From Rubrivivax sp. (GTDB lineage Bacteria; Pseudomonadota; Gammaproteobacteria; Burkholderiales; Burkholderiaceae_C): 64,000 nt of DNA. The position numbers were made by a program, and so were the translations under genes. The DNA lies in the NCBI GenBank assembly GCA_027490215.1, contig JAIXYO010000029.1:186001-250000 (forward strand), in the 5' to 3' direction. Position 1 is the first letter of the stretch, and every line of letters begins with the position of its first letter. Under the pieces are notes generated by a model that had not been told where the DNA came from, searched no databases, and worked only from the letters and a program-made list of their open reading frames with translations. Positions 14,289 through 23,159 of this stretch are shown here, one piece after another.

Positions 14289-17200
14289 GTGTCCAGCATC
14301 GTTGAACTCAGCGTCTCAAGCGAGCTTTGCCAAGCCGCTTATTCGCCGCTTGTGAAGGGCTCTATTACGGTCGCGCAACTGGCACTTAAAGCGACTGGCA
14401 GTCCCAACATGTCCGCCGCCCAGGCGCAGGATTTCGCGAGCCGATACACCATCGTCGAAGTCTTTTCCGATAGCCAGACCGGGACGTTTGCGGCCGTCTT
14501 TGAGGACAAGAGTGGTGACCGCACCGTGGCCATTCGCGGCACTGACATCAGCCTGAACATGGACTGGGTGTCCAACGCCTACCTAGCGACCGGCATACCC
14601 CCCTCGCTCAACCCGCAGTTTCTGGCCCTTCAGCCCGTCATCGCTCAATGGATCCAGTCGGGAGCGCTACCGCCCGGCTCTACTGTCACGGGCCATTCGC
14701 TGGGTGGCTACCTGGCCGCCGCCATCAAGGCAACCTTCCCCAGCACATTCGCAAGCACGTACACATTCAATGCGCCGGGGTTTGTGCAATCGCTAGGTGG
14801 GCTGCAAGGCGTCCTGCAATCGATCTTCGGCATACCCGTTCCGCAGTCGGGGGTGGTCGACGTGCGCGGCAGCGCTGGCCTGTCGGTCATCGCAGGGGTG
14901 GGCAATCACCTCGGCACCCTGAGCGCCTTAGAGATCGAGTCGGCCGGCGCCCTGAGTTTTGATAACCACTCCGTCGCCCGTCTGACGCAGTCGCTCGCGG
15001 TGCTCAAGCTGCTCAGCGAGTTAGACCCTTCACTCACGCCCGAGCAGGGCAATCGACTTTTGGCGAACGCCTCGGGCGTTACGAACCAGACGCACGAAGC
15101 ATTGATCGGCTCCCTCCTGCGTCTTCTCAATGGCTCGTCCACCACCATCGCGATCGACGACTCACAGGAGCTATACAGCGCAATCCTCTCACTCAACGGC
15201 AAGGGAGCCAACGGCCAGTACACCAATGCAACCTTTGCAGCACTCGCCGGAAGAACAGGCGTGAAGGTGAGCGGCGGGAGCCTTGGCACCCAGGCACGCA
15301 CCGATTTCAGCGCCTTCCTGAGTCTGCTGACCCTGAGCCCGATCGTGCTCACCGGCACCGACGCCACGCTGCAGGATCGCCTCCGCTCGGTATGGGGCAG
15401 CACATTCACACAGTGGGACACAGACAAGAACCTCACCCCTGCCGACCGCGAGGCTGGCAAGGCGACCTACAGCGATCAGTGGTTGGCCGACCGGGCCGCG
15501 ATGCTGGGATGGATAGTCAGCCGCAACCAACTGGACGTCGGGGCAACAGAGCCCCTCAGCGCTGGGCCAGGCGTGCCAGGCATGCATTTCAAGGACATTC
15601 AGTCGCGCATTGAGTTCGACCTTGGCTTGCCAGACACCACCGTCACCAAACGCCAAACCCAGTTCGGAAGCGACGCCGACGAGACGCTCAATGGCAAGTC
15701 TCTTGGTGACCGCCTCTACGGCGGCTCTGGCAACGACACCCTCACCGGCCAAGGGGGGGCCGACTACCTCGAAGGCAACGACGGTACAGACATCCTTGAC
15801 GGTGGCTTGGGCAACGACACCCTGCTCGGGGGCTCGGGCGCCGACGTGTTTGTCGTGGGTTTGAACGCCGGCTGGGACACGATCCTCAACCCCGACGCCA
15901 CGGATCAGATACGGCTTTCAGGTCGCACCTTGAACGGCTCGGGCACCTTCAAGAGCAGCAGCAACGGCGTGACGGTGTGGGCCGACTCTTCGCAGGCCGG
16001 CACCCCCGTCGCCTACATCCACGACGCGGTGAATCGTGAGTTGACCGTCGTTGGGGCGGGCTCTTCCGTGCGGGTCAGGGACTTCGACAGTGGCGAGCTC
16101 GGTATCTCAGTGCCGGTCGCGCCGGCTCCAGCGCCCGCCCCCACGCCGGCCACCAGCTTCGATCTGTCCACTGCCAGCGGACGCGTGGCGCTATCAAACA
16201 GTCCCGCGTCATCGACCGCGAATTGGCGGGTCTTCAATGCCAACAGCGCGACATCAGGGCTCGTGAGCACGGCTCAGGGAGACGATGTGATCGTTGGCGG
16301 CACGGCCAGCATCACCCGGCAGACCTTTCTGCGCAGCGGCGCAGGAAATGACCGCGTGTACAGCGGTGCTGACCTGACGCTGGCTGAAGCCATTGCTGCG
16401 GGTGAGGTGCAGGCAGCCACGGGGCGCAGCGTCTACATGATGTCTGGCGACATTGGCGATGACTTGCTCGTCGGCGCGGGCGACGATGACGCGCTGTTCG
16501 GTGGTACGGGCAGCGACACGCTCATCGGTGGCAACGGCGGCGATGTGATCTTTGCCGATGGCAACAACGACTACGCATACAGCGTGGACAACGGCACTGG
16601 CGTGGGCTCGTGGATCACGGGGGCCAATAACGCTTTCACAGACCAGCAGCGTCAGCTCACCTTGGCCACGAATGTGGCAGCAGTCGGGACCACGGGAAGC
16701 CTGCAGGTACTGAAGGTCTTGGTGAAGTCCATCAATCCACTGGCCGACACCGACTTGTCTGGGCTTCTCGCCATGCAGCGGCAAAACGTGGTGCCAGATG
16801 CAGGGGACACGCGCCCCTATATCCCGGGCTCCCAACGCACCTATGGCGACCTCACGGGTGGTGCCTGGTTTGGCACGAATGCGGGCAACGGCAATGACCT
16901 CATCCATGCGGGAGCCGGAGATGACGTGGTCAATGCCGGAGGTGGTGACGATGTGGTCGATGCAGGCACTGGCAACGACCAGGTCGCGGGATACGACGGC
17001 AACGATGTGATCTACGGAGGGGCCGGCAACGACGGCCTGCAAGGCGACTATCAGTCCGCAGTGACCACAGGCGAAGCGGTCGAGAACCTGACCTACTACG
17101 GTGCCAGCGGCGTCGTCCGCTACACGTTGGACGCCAGCCGCCATGGGCAGGACTTCATCGACGGTGGTGCCGGCAATGACTTGATCTTTGGTGGCGGAGG

Positions 17201-20200
17201 CTCAGACCTTCTGTACGGCGGCTCCGACAACGACGTGATCTACGGCGACGACTACAAGCTGTCCAGCCAGTACGCTGGCGACGATCACCTGGACGGTGGG
17301 AGCGGGAACGATCAACTGGTTGGCGGCGGCGGCGCTGATGAGCTCATTGGCGGCGATGGAGCCGACCGCCTGGAAGGCGATGACCTCGTGGCAGACGTGG
17401 CGGCCACATCGCACGGCGCCGATCGGCTCGACGGTGGGCGCGGTGACGACGACCTCTACGGGGGTGGCGGCGATGATGTTTTGCAGGGCGGCGAAGGTAA
17501 CGATTGGCTTGCTGGTGAAGACCAACTCACAGTGAGTGCAAGCACCACGCTGACCGGCAATGACTCCCTGGATGGCGGCGCCGGCAACGACACGTTGTTA
17601 GGCGGGGCCGGGGACGATGTGCTTCGCGGCGGAAGTGAGGCAGACAGGCTGTTGGGCAACGAGGGCAATGACACCCTTGAAGGCGGTGCAGGTACTGACA
17701 CCCTGAACGGCGGGCTGGGCAGCAACACCTATTTGTTCGGTAGGGGCGATGGGCAAGAAGTCCTGTTGAGTAGCGAATACGACGGCACCACGAACAGGCT
17801 CAGCACATTGCAGTTCAAGGACGGGACGCTTCCCTCGGAGATCGTGCTCAAACAAGTCGACGATACCTATTGGGGTGGCAAAGTTGCCTTGGAGCTTTCC
17901 ATTGCGGGAACTGCGGACAAGGTCACGATCAGCCGGTTCTTCTACAACAACGATCCCACTAACGGCTACAACCCGGTGCAGCAATTCAGGTTCGCTGATG
18001 GAACCACTTGGAACATCTCCACCATCCTGTCCCATCTGTTCTCAGGAACGTCTGCTAATGATGAACTGGATGGAACATCGGGCAATGACTTCATTAACGG
18101 TGGAGTTGGGGACGACATACTGAGGGGCGGCGACGGCAACGACAACCTGCAGGGCGGCGTGGGCAACGACTTTCTCTCGGGCGACGAGGGTAACGACACC
18201 GTTGCCGGCGGCTCGGGCAACGATCAACTCTTCGGTGGCACAGGCAACGACACCTACGTGTTCGGCCGAGGTGACGGGCAAGACTCGATTTCCGAGTACA
18301 ACTTCAATGTCGAAAATGTTAATACCTTGCAGTTTAAAGATGGGGTACTGCCCGAAGAAATCGTATTGACACAATATCTTCTTTACTTTGGGTACATCAA
18401 TAATTTAGAAGTTTCCCTCGCAGGAACTAGCGAGAAGATATCTATCGAAAGTTTTTTGAGCCGAGATAACCCCTATTCAGAGGAAAACCCCATTCAGCAA
18501 TTCAAGTTCCATGACGGCACCACATGGGATTTATCAACCATCCTCACGAAGCTCTATGCAGGAACCCCAAACAACGATGTGCTTCGCGGCACCTTAGGTG
18601 ACAACACCATCACCGGCGGCCTCGGAAATGACACCCTCACTGGGTCTCTTGGCAACGACCGACTTGAAGGTGGTGAGGGCGATGACCTGTTGTATGGCAT
18701 GGGCGTCTTTGGCTCACTTCCAGGTGGCACCTTTGACGATTCAGACACCCTTGACGGAGGGGCGGGTAACGACTCGCTAGACGGCGGCGCGGGCAGTAAC
18801 ACTTACTTGTTCGGCAAGGGCGATGGTCAGGACTTCATCGAAACCAATGCCCTCGACAGCACTGCTGGGAGTATCGGCACGCTGCAGTTCAAGGATGGTG
18901 TTCTGCCCTCCGAGGTCGTGCTTAGCCAAGTTGACGGCAAGTATGGCGGGATAAGCAACGCACTGCGACTGTCGATCGCCGGCACGAATGACCACATCAC
19001 CATTGACGACTTTCTTGCTAGCGATGACCCCTACTCTCTTGGCTACAACCCCGTTCAGCAAATCAAGTTTGCTGACGGTCTCACATGGGATTTCCTCACC
19101 GTCCTAAGCAAGTTGTTTTCGGGCACGCCTGGCGATGACAACCTTCTCGACACTGTGTGGATCAACGCCATCTCGGGGGGTTTAGGTAATGATTTTCTGG
19201 ATGGCGCCGGTGGCAACGACACCCTGAGCGGCGGCGGCGGTAACGACACGCTGCGCGGAGGGTACGCAGGGGCGGATGTCTTTGACGGCGGAGCCGGCAA
19301 CGACACGCTGGAGGATGTGACCAATGACGACATCGTCTATTTCGGCAGAGGTGACGGACAGGATGTCATCACGAATGTCATCTACTCCAGCCCCTTCGGC
19401 GGCTACGGCACCATCGAGTTCAAGGCCGGCGTCTTGCCATCAGACGTCGTTGCCCGGCGAGTGCCGGACGGACAGTACCCAAGCCTTGCTGGACTGGAAC
19501 TGAGCATCATTGGAACCACGGACAAAATCGTTGCGAAGAGCGAGTTTGTGATTCAGCAAGTCCGCTTCTCCGATGGAACGATCTGGGATGCAGCACGCAT
19601 CCAGGTGGAAGTTGCTGCGAGCCTGTCGCAGACTTTGGTTGGAACCGAGGCAGCCGATACGCTGACAGGGGGTAGCAGCAACGACGTCTTGTCCGGCTTA
19701 AGTGGACGCGACATGATCGTCGGCAATGCGGGGGACGACACGCTGGACGGTGGCGCAGGTGCCGACACGATGGTGGGCGGCTACGGAGACGATGTCTATC
19801 GCGTCGACGACACCGGTGACGTCCTGATCGAGGCTGCCAACGCGGGCTGGGACACGGTCGAGTCCTCGATCACATGGACACTGCCAGAAAACATCGATGT
19901 TCTGCGATTGCAGGGCAGCGACAACATCAACGCAACCGGCAATGGCTCTACCAACTTCCTTGCCGGTAACGCTGGGGCGAACCGCCTGGACGGCGGCGGT
20001 GGATTCGATTCCCTGATGGGCGGCGCAGGCGACGACACCTATGTTGTCGGCAACCTTTCCGCTTACATCTACGAGTATGCGGGCGGCGGACTGGACACCG
20101 TCGAGTCTTCCATTGGATTTACGCTGACTGACGAGGTTGAGAATCTGACCCTCACCGGGACATCAGCCATCAACGCCACGGGCAACACACTTGCCAACGT

Positions 20201-21725
20201 GCTCACCGGCAACAGCGCCAAGAACCTGCTGACGGGCGGCGAGGGGAACGACACACTCGATGGGGGTGCCGCCAACGACACGATGGTGGGCAGCACGGGC
20301 GACGATGTGTACGTCGTGGACTCGAGTACCGACGTGATCACCGAAGCGGCTGGCGAAGGAACCGATACGGTTCGATCCTCCATCACGCTGACGCTGGGCG
20401 CGCACCTGGAAAACCTGACGTTGACCGGCACAGGTGCCATCAATGCCAATGGGAACGCGCTCAACAACGTGTTGGCTGGCAACAGTGCCAACAACACGCT
20501 GAACGGTGGCGCGGGCGCTGACACCCTGGTCGGCGGTGGAGGCAACGACGTCTATGTGGTCGATGTAGCAACCGATGTCGTGATCGAAGCGATTGGCGAA
20601 GGCACCGACACCGTCCAAGCGGGGGTGACCTGGACGCTCGGCGACACGCTCGAGAACCTGACCTTGACTGGCACTGCCACGATCAACGGCACCGGCAACA
20701 CACTGAACAACAGGCTCACGGGCAACGCCGCCAACAACACGCTGACAGGTGGTTCCGGCAACGACACACTGAACGGTGGCGCTGGCGCTGACACGCTGGT
20801 CGGCGGGGCAGGCAACGACATCTACATAGTCGATGTGGCAACCGACGTTGTGATCGAGGCAGCCAACGAAGGCGTCGACACGGTCCAATCAGCGGTGACA
20901 TGGACTCTCGGAGACACTCTCGAAAACCTGACCTTGACAGGCTATGCAGAAATCAACGGCACCGGCAACGCGCTGAACAACGCACTCACCGGCAACTACG
21001 GGAACAACGCATTGATGGGCGGCGCCGGCAACGACACGCTGAACGGCAGTGCGGGCACCGACACGATGGTCGGCGGCCTCGGCAACGACACCTATGTGGT
21101 CGACATCATCTCTGACTTGATCACCGAAGCAGAGAACGAAGGCACCGACACGGTTCGGTCGGCCGTGAGCTGGACGCTGGACGCCAATCTCGAGAACCTG
21201 ATGCTGACGGGATCGTCCGCGATCAATGCCACTGGCAACGCGCTGAACAACGTGCTCACTGGCAACTCTGGCGCCAACATGCTGACGGGCGGTGCCGGCA
21301 ACGACACCTACAGAGGCGGCCTCGGCGCTGACGCGCTGAGCGACACCTCGACGACGTCGAACGACATCTATGCGTGGGGTCGCGGCCAGGGCGCCGACAT
21401 CGTGACCGATGCTGGGGGAACCGACCGCCTGGACATCCTGGCTGGTGTCACTGAAGACCAGGTCTGGCTGCGCCAGCTCGGCAACGACCTGGAGCTGTCG
21501 GTGATCGGCACGACCGACCGCCTGACGATCAACGGCTGGTACACAAGCCCAAGCAATCAGATCGAAAGCTTCAGGCTCGCCGACGGGCAGGCCCTGCTGG
21601 CCTCGCAGGCGCAGCAATTGGTCAATGCGATGGCGGCTTTCGCCCCGCCGGCGGCGGGACAAACGACCTTGCCGACGAATTACGCGGCCGCGCTGAATCC
21701 GGTGATCGCGCCGAGCTGGGCTTGA
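14289..21725 (+). CDS. Giant RTX lipase, type I secretion substrate
   Basis: This 2478-residue protein starts at GTG 14289 behind AAGGAG. Residues 1 to about 330 form an alpha/beta-hydrolase (lipase class 3-like) domain. The nucleophile elbow is GHSLGGYLA (Ser137), with probable Asp191 and His227 completing the triad. From about residue 459 there are blocks of RTX nonapeptides (GGxGxDxLx type) that bind calcium outside the cell. They are separated by a Pro/Ala linker near 608-620. Four haemolysin-type calcium-binding-related units (each with FGRGDGQD and FKDGVLPSE-like motifs) span about 1140-1800. Six units of about 90 residues (VDxxTDVI-EA, GTDTV, LENLTLTG, NALNNxLTGN) follow at about 1800-2310. 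The final unit and the C-terminal tail should carry the type I signal. The exporter genes lie upstream. Confidence 0.9.
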   Translation: MSSIVELSVSSELCQAAYSPLVKGSITVAQLALKATGSPNMSAAQAQDFASRYTIVEVFSDSQTGTFAAVFEDKSGDRTVAIRGTDISLNMDWVSNAYLATGIPPSLNPQFLALQPVIAQWIQSGALPPGSTVTGHSLGGYLAAAIKATFPSTFASTYTFNAPGFVQSLGGLQGVLQSIFGIPVPQSGVVDVRGSAGLSVIAGVGNHLGTLSALEIESAGALSFDNHSVARLTQSLAVLKLLSELDPSLTPEQGNRLLANASGVTNQTHEALIGSLLRLLNGSSTTIAIDDSQELYSAILSLNGKGANGQYTNATFAALAGRTGVKVSGGSLGTQARTDFSAFLSLLTLSPIVLTGTDATLQDRLRSVWGSTFTQWDTDKNLTPADREAGKATYSDQWLADRAAMLGWIVSRNQLDVGATEPLSAGPGVPGMHFKDIQSRIEFDLGLPDTTVTKRQTQFGSDADETLNGKSLGDRLYGGSGNDTLTGQGGADYLEGNDGTDILDGGLGNDTLLGGSGADVFVVGLNAGWDTILNPDATDQIRLSGRTLNGSGTFKSSSNGVTVWADSSQAGTPVAYIHDAVNRELTVVGAGSSVRVRDFDSGELGISVPVAPAPAPAPTPATSFDLSTASGRVALSNSPASSTANWRVFNANSATSGLVSTAQGDDVIVGGTASITRQTFLRSGAGNDRVYSGADLTLAEAIAAGEVQAATGRSVYMMSGDIGDDLLVGAGDDDALFGGTGSDTLIGGNGGDVIFADGNNDYAYSVDNGTGVGSWITGANNAFTDQQRQLTLATNVAAVGTTGSLQVLKVLVKSINPLADTDLSGLLAMQRQNVVPDAGDTRPYIPGSQRTYGDLTGGAWFGTNAGNGNDLIHAGAGDDVVNAGGGDDVVDAGTGNDQVAGYDGNDVIYGGAGNDGLQGDYQSAVTTGEAVENLTYYGASGVVRYTLDASRHGQDFIDGGAGNDLIFGGGGSDLLYGGSDNDVIYGDDYKLSSQYAGDDHLDGGSGNDQLVGGGGADELIGGDGADRLEGDDLVADVAATSHGADRLDGGRGDDDLYGGGGDDVLQGGEGNDWLAGEDQLTVSASTTLTGNDSLDGGAGNDTLLGGAGDDVLRGGSEADRLLGNEGNDTLEGGAGTDTLNGGLGSNTYLFGRGDGQEVLLSSEYDGTTNRLSTLQFKDGTLPSEIVLKQVDDTYWGGKVALELSIAGTADKVTISRFFYNNDPTNGYNPVQQFRFADGTTWNISTILSHLFSGTSANDELDGTSGNDFINGGVGDDILRGGDGNDNLQGGVGNDFLSGDEGNDTVAGGSGNDQLFGGTGNDTYVFGRGDGQDSISEYNFNVENVNTLQFKDGVLPEEIVLTQYLLYFGYINNLEVSLAGTSEKISIESFLSRDNPYSEENPIQQFKFHDGTTWDLSTILTKLYAGTPNNDVLRGTLGDNTITGGLGNDTLTGSLGNDRLEGGEGDDLLYGMGVFGSLPGGTFDDSDTLDGGAGNDSLDGGAGSNTYLFGKGDGQDFIETNALDSTAGSIGTLQFKDGVLPSEVVLSQVDGKYGGISNALRLSIAGTNDHITIDDFLASDDPYSLGYNPVQQIKFADGLTWDFLTVLSKLFSGTPGDDNLLDTVWINAISGGLGNDFLDGAGGNDTLSGGGGNDTLRGGYAGADVFDGGAGNDTLEDVTNDDIVYFGRGDGQDVITNVIYSSPFGGYGTIEFKAGVLPSDVVARRVPDGQYPSLAGLELSIIGTTDKIVAKSEFVIQQVRFSDGTIWDAARIQVEVAASLSQTLVGTEAADTLTGGSSNDVLSGLSGRDMIVGNAGDDTLDGGAGADTMVGGYGDDVYRVDDTGDVLIEAANAGWDTVESSITWTLPENIDVLRLQGSDNINATGNGSTNFLAGNAGANRLDGGGGFDSLMGGAGDDTYVVGNLSAYIYEYAGGGLDTVESSIGFTLTDEVENLTLTGTSAINATGNTLANVLTGNSAKNLLTGGEGNDTLDGGAANDTMVGSTGDDVYVVDSSTDVITEAAGEGTDTVRSSITLTLGAHLENLTLTGTGAINANGNALNNVLAGNSANNTLNGGAGADTLVGGGGNDVYVVDVATDVVIEAIGEGTDTVQAGVTWTLGDTLENLTLTGTATINGTGNTLNNRLTGNAANNTLTGGSGNDTLNGGAGADTLVGGAGNDIYIVDVATDVVIEAANEGVDTVQSAVTWTLGDTLENLTLTGYAEINGTGNALNNALTGNYGNNALMGGAGNDTLNGSAGTDTMVGGLGNDTYVVDIISDLITEAENEGTDTVRSAVSWTLDANLENLMLTGSSAINATGNALNNVLTGNSGANMLTGGAGNDTYRGGLGADALSDTSTTSNDIYAWGRGQGADIVTDAGGTDRLDILAGVTEDQVWLRQLGNDLELSVIGTTDRLTINGWYTSPSNQIESFRLADGQALLASQAQQLVNAMAAFAPPAAGQTTLPTNYAAALNPVIAPSWA
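14523..14719 (+). repeat. 197-nt direct repeat, copy B (lipase core)
   Basis: Partner of 12873-13069, offset by exactly 1650 nt. Here the reading frame continues into the rest of an intact hydrolase domain, so this is the complete copy. Confidence 0.8.
19790..21310 (+). repeat. Tandem 90/81-codon repeats in the RTX lipase gene
   Basis: The LENLTLTG-encoding segment recurs at about 20142, 20412, 20655, 20925 and 21195, giving periods of 270, 243, 270 and 270 nt. A related first unit (LRLQGSDNINATGNG) lies upstream. One unit is 9 codons shorter because one RTX nonapeptide is missing. Such arrays expand and contract by recombination and lengthen the stalk of secreted RTX proteins. Confidence 0.85.
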
Positions 21726-21732
21726 GGCTTAG

Positions 21733-21770
21733 GTCAGCGTGCAGCTCGCTTTGGCGCGCTGCACGCTGAC
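21733..21770. terminator. Long hairpin between convergent genes (bidirectional terminator candidate)
   Basis: Twelve perfectly paired bases (21733-21744 with 21759-21770) continue, after one mismatch, into three further GC pairs around a TTTG loop. It fills the 50-nt gap between the RTX lipase and the convergent waaA. There is no T-run on either side, so termination would need Rho or the stem alone. Confidence 0.55.
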
Positions 21771-21775
21771 TCGGT

Positions 21776-23122
21776 TCACGCGGCGGCAGCAGTCGTCGCC
21801 GTCAAGCTATCGATCCGCTCCGCCATGCGCTTCGCGGCGCCGCAGTGTCGGTTGGCGAATGCCATGGCGCGATCGGCGCTGGGGTATCGCGCGTCGGGCG
21901 GCCTAGACACCTCTTCGGCCGATCGCACCAACACAGCCAACATCTCCACCGCCACACGCACCGCCGCCTCGATGTGATCCACCCGCATCGCCGCGCCTTC
22001 GCGCTGCGCCAGTTCTGCCGCATCGGCGAAGTTGAAGGTGTGCGGGCCCATCAGCACCGGGCAGCCGCAGGCGGCGGCTTCGATGAGGTTCTGGCCGCCC
22101 AGTGGCTCGAAGCTGCCGCCGAGCAGTGCCACCTGCGCGCAGCTGAAATAGGTGGCCATCTCGCCGATGGAGTCGCCCAGCCACACATCGGCCTGCGCGG
22201 CTTCTGGCGGCGGGGTGTCGGCCCAGGTGCTGCGGCGCACGGTGGTGAGGCCGCTGGCGGTGACGAGCGCGGCCACTTCATCGAAGCGCTGCGGGTGGCG
22301 CGGCACGATCAGCAGCAGTGGGTACGGGTTCAGGTCCGTTGCGGGCTGCTGCTGGCGCATCAGTTTCCAGGCCGACAGCAAGGCGGCCTCTTCGCCTTCG
22401 CGCGTGCTGGCCGCCAGCACCACCGGGCGGCCGATGGCTTGCCGCCAGGCGTGGCCGAGTGCGAGCTGTGCGGCGTCGGGCGTCATGTCGAACTTCACAT
22501 TGCCGCTCACCTCGACGCGCGGCGCGCCCACGGCCCGCAGGCGCTCGGCGTCTTCAGGCGTTTGCGCCAGCACCAGCGCCACGCTGCGCGCGGCCGGGCG
22601 GAACAGCGCCTGCAAGCGCTCGGCCTTGCGCGCACTGCGTTCGCTGAGCCGCGCATTGGCCAGCACCATCGGGATGCTGCGGCGCTGTGCGGCATGCAGC
22701 AGGTTGGGCCAGATCTCGGTTTCCATCAGCACGCCGACGGCGGGCTGGAAGTGCTTGAAGAAGCGCGACACCGCACCCGGCGTGTCGAACGGCAGCCACA
22801 CCTGGCGGTCACCGGTTCGCAGCAAGGCAGCGCCCGCGGTGCGGCCGGTGGCGGTGCCGTGGGTCAGCAGCAAGCGCATGGCGGGCCGCTGTTCGCGCAG
22901 CGCCGCAATCAAGGCGGCTGCGGCCCGGGTTTCGCCAAGCGACACCGCGTGCACCCACACCCAGCCCGATGAGGCGGTGCTTTTGCCGTACCAGCCGAAG
23001 CGCTCGCCTATAGCGTGGCGATACAAGGGCTCGGCACGCCCGCGCCGCCACAGCTTCAGCAAGTAAACCGGGGTAGCCAGCCACAGCAGCGTGGCGTAGG
23101 CGAAGCGCGCCAGGTGCTGCAC
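21776..23122 (-). CDS. waaA: 3-deoxy-D-manno-octulosonic acid (Kdo) transferase
   Basis: This 448-residue GT30 enzyme transfers Kdo from CMP-Kdo to lipid IVA at the inner membrane in LPS core synthesis. Family marks in order are an N-terminal membrane anchor with the IGERFGWYG segment, WVHAVSLGETRAA with the catalytic Glu region, and PFDTPGAVSRFFKHFQP. They continue with VLMETEIWPNLL, SGNVKFDM, and GGSFEPLGGQNLIEAAACGCPVLMGPHTFNF for CMP-Kdo binding. Length is slightly above the usual 420-430. It sits 37 nt after the phosphomannomutase-like gene in the same direction, consistent with an envelope-sugar operon. Confidence 0.95.
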   Translation of the reverse strand: MQHLARFAYATLLWLATPVYLLKLWRRGRAEPLYRHAIGERFGWYGKSTASSGWVWVHAVSLGETRAAAALIAALREQRPAMRLLLTHGTATGRTAGAALLRTGDRQVWLPFDTPGAVSRFFKHFQPAVGVLMETEIWPNLLHAAQRRSIPMVLANARLSERSARKAERLQALFRPAARSVALVLAQTPEDAERLRAVGAPRVEVSGNVKFDMTPDAAQLALGHAWRQAIGRPVVLAASTREGEEAALLSAWKLMRQQQPATDLNPYPLLLIVPRHPQRFDEVAALVTASGLTTVRRSTWADTPPPEAAQADVWLGDSIGEMATYFSCAQVALLGGSFEPLGGQNLIEAAACGCPVLMGPHTFNFADAAELAQREGAAMRVDHIEAAVRVAVEMLAVLVRSAEEVSRPPDARYPSADRAMAFANRHCGAAKRMAERIDSLTATTAAAA

Positions 23123-23159
23123 AGCGGTCAGCGGGCAGCCCTGGGCCGGACGGCTTGGG

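Noticed and set aside
19055-20888. Several long minus-strand frames inside the RTX lipase gene
   Set aside because: They are mirror frames of a strongly repetitive GC-rich coding sequence and consist of Ser/Pro/Val/Ala periodicity with no start signals.
19790-21310. Possible CRISPR-like array because of regularly spaced repeats
   Set aside because: The repeats are 243-270 nt, in frame, encode LENLTLTG/RTX units, and have no unique spacers.
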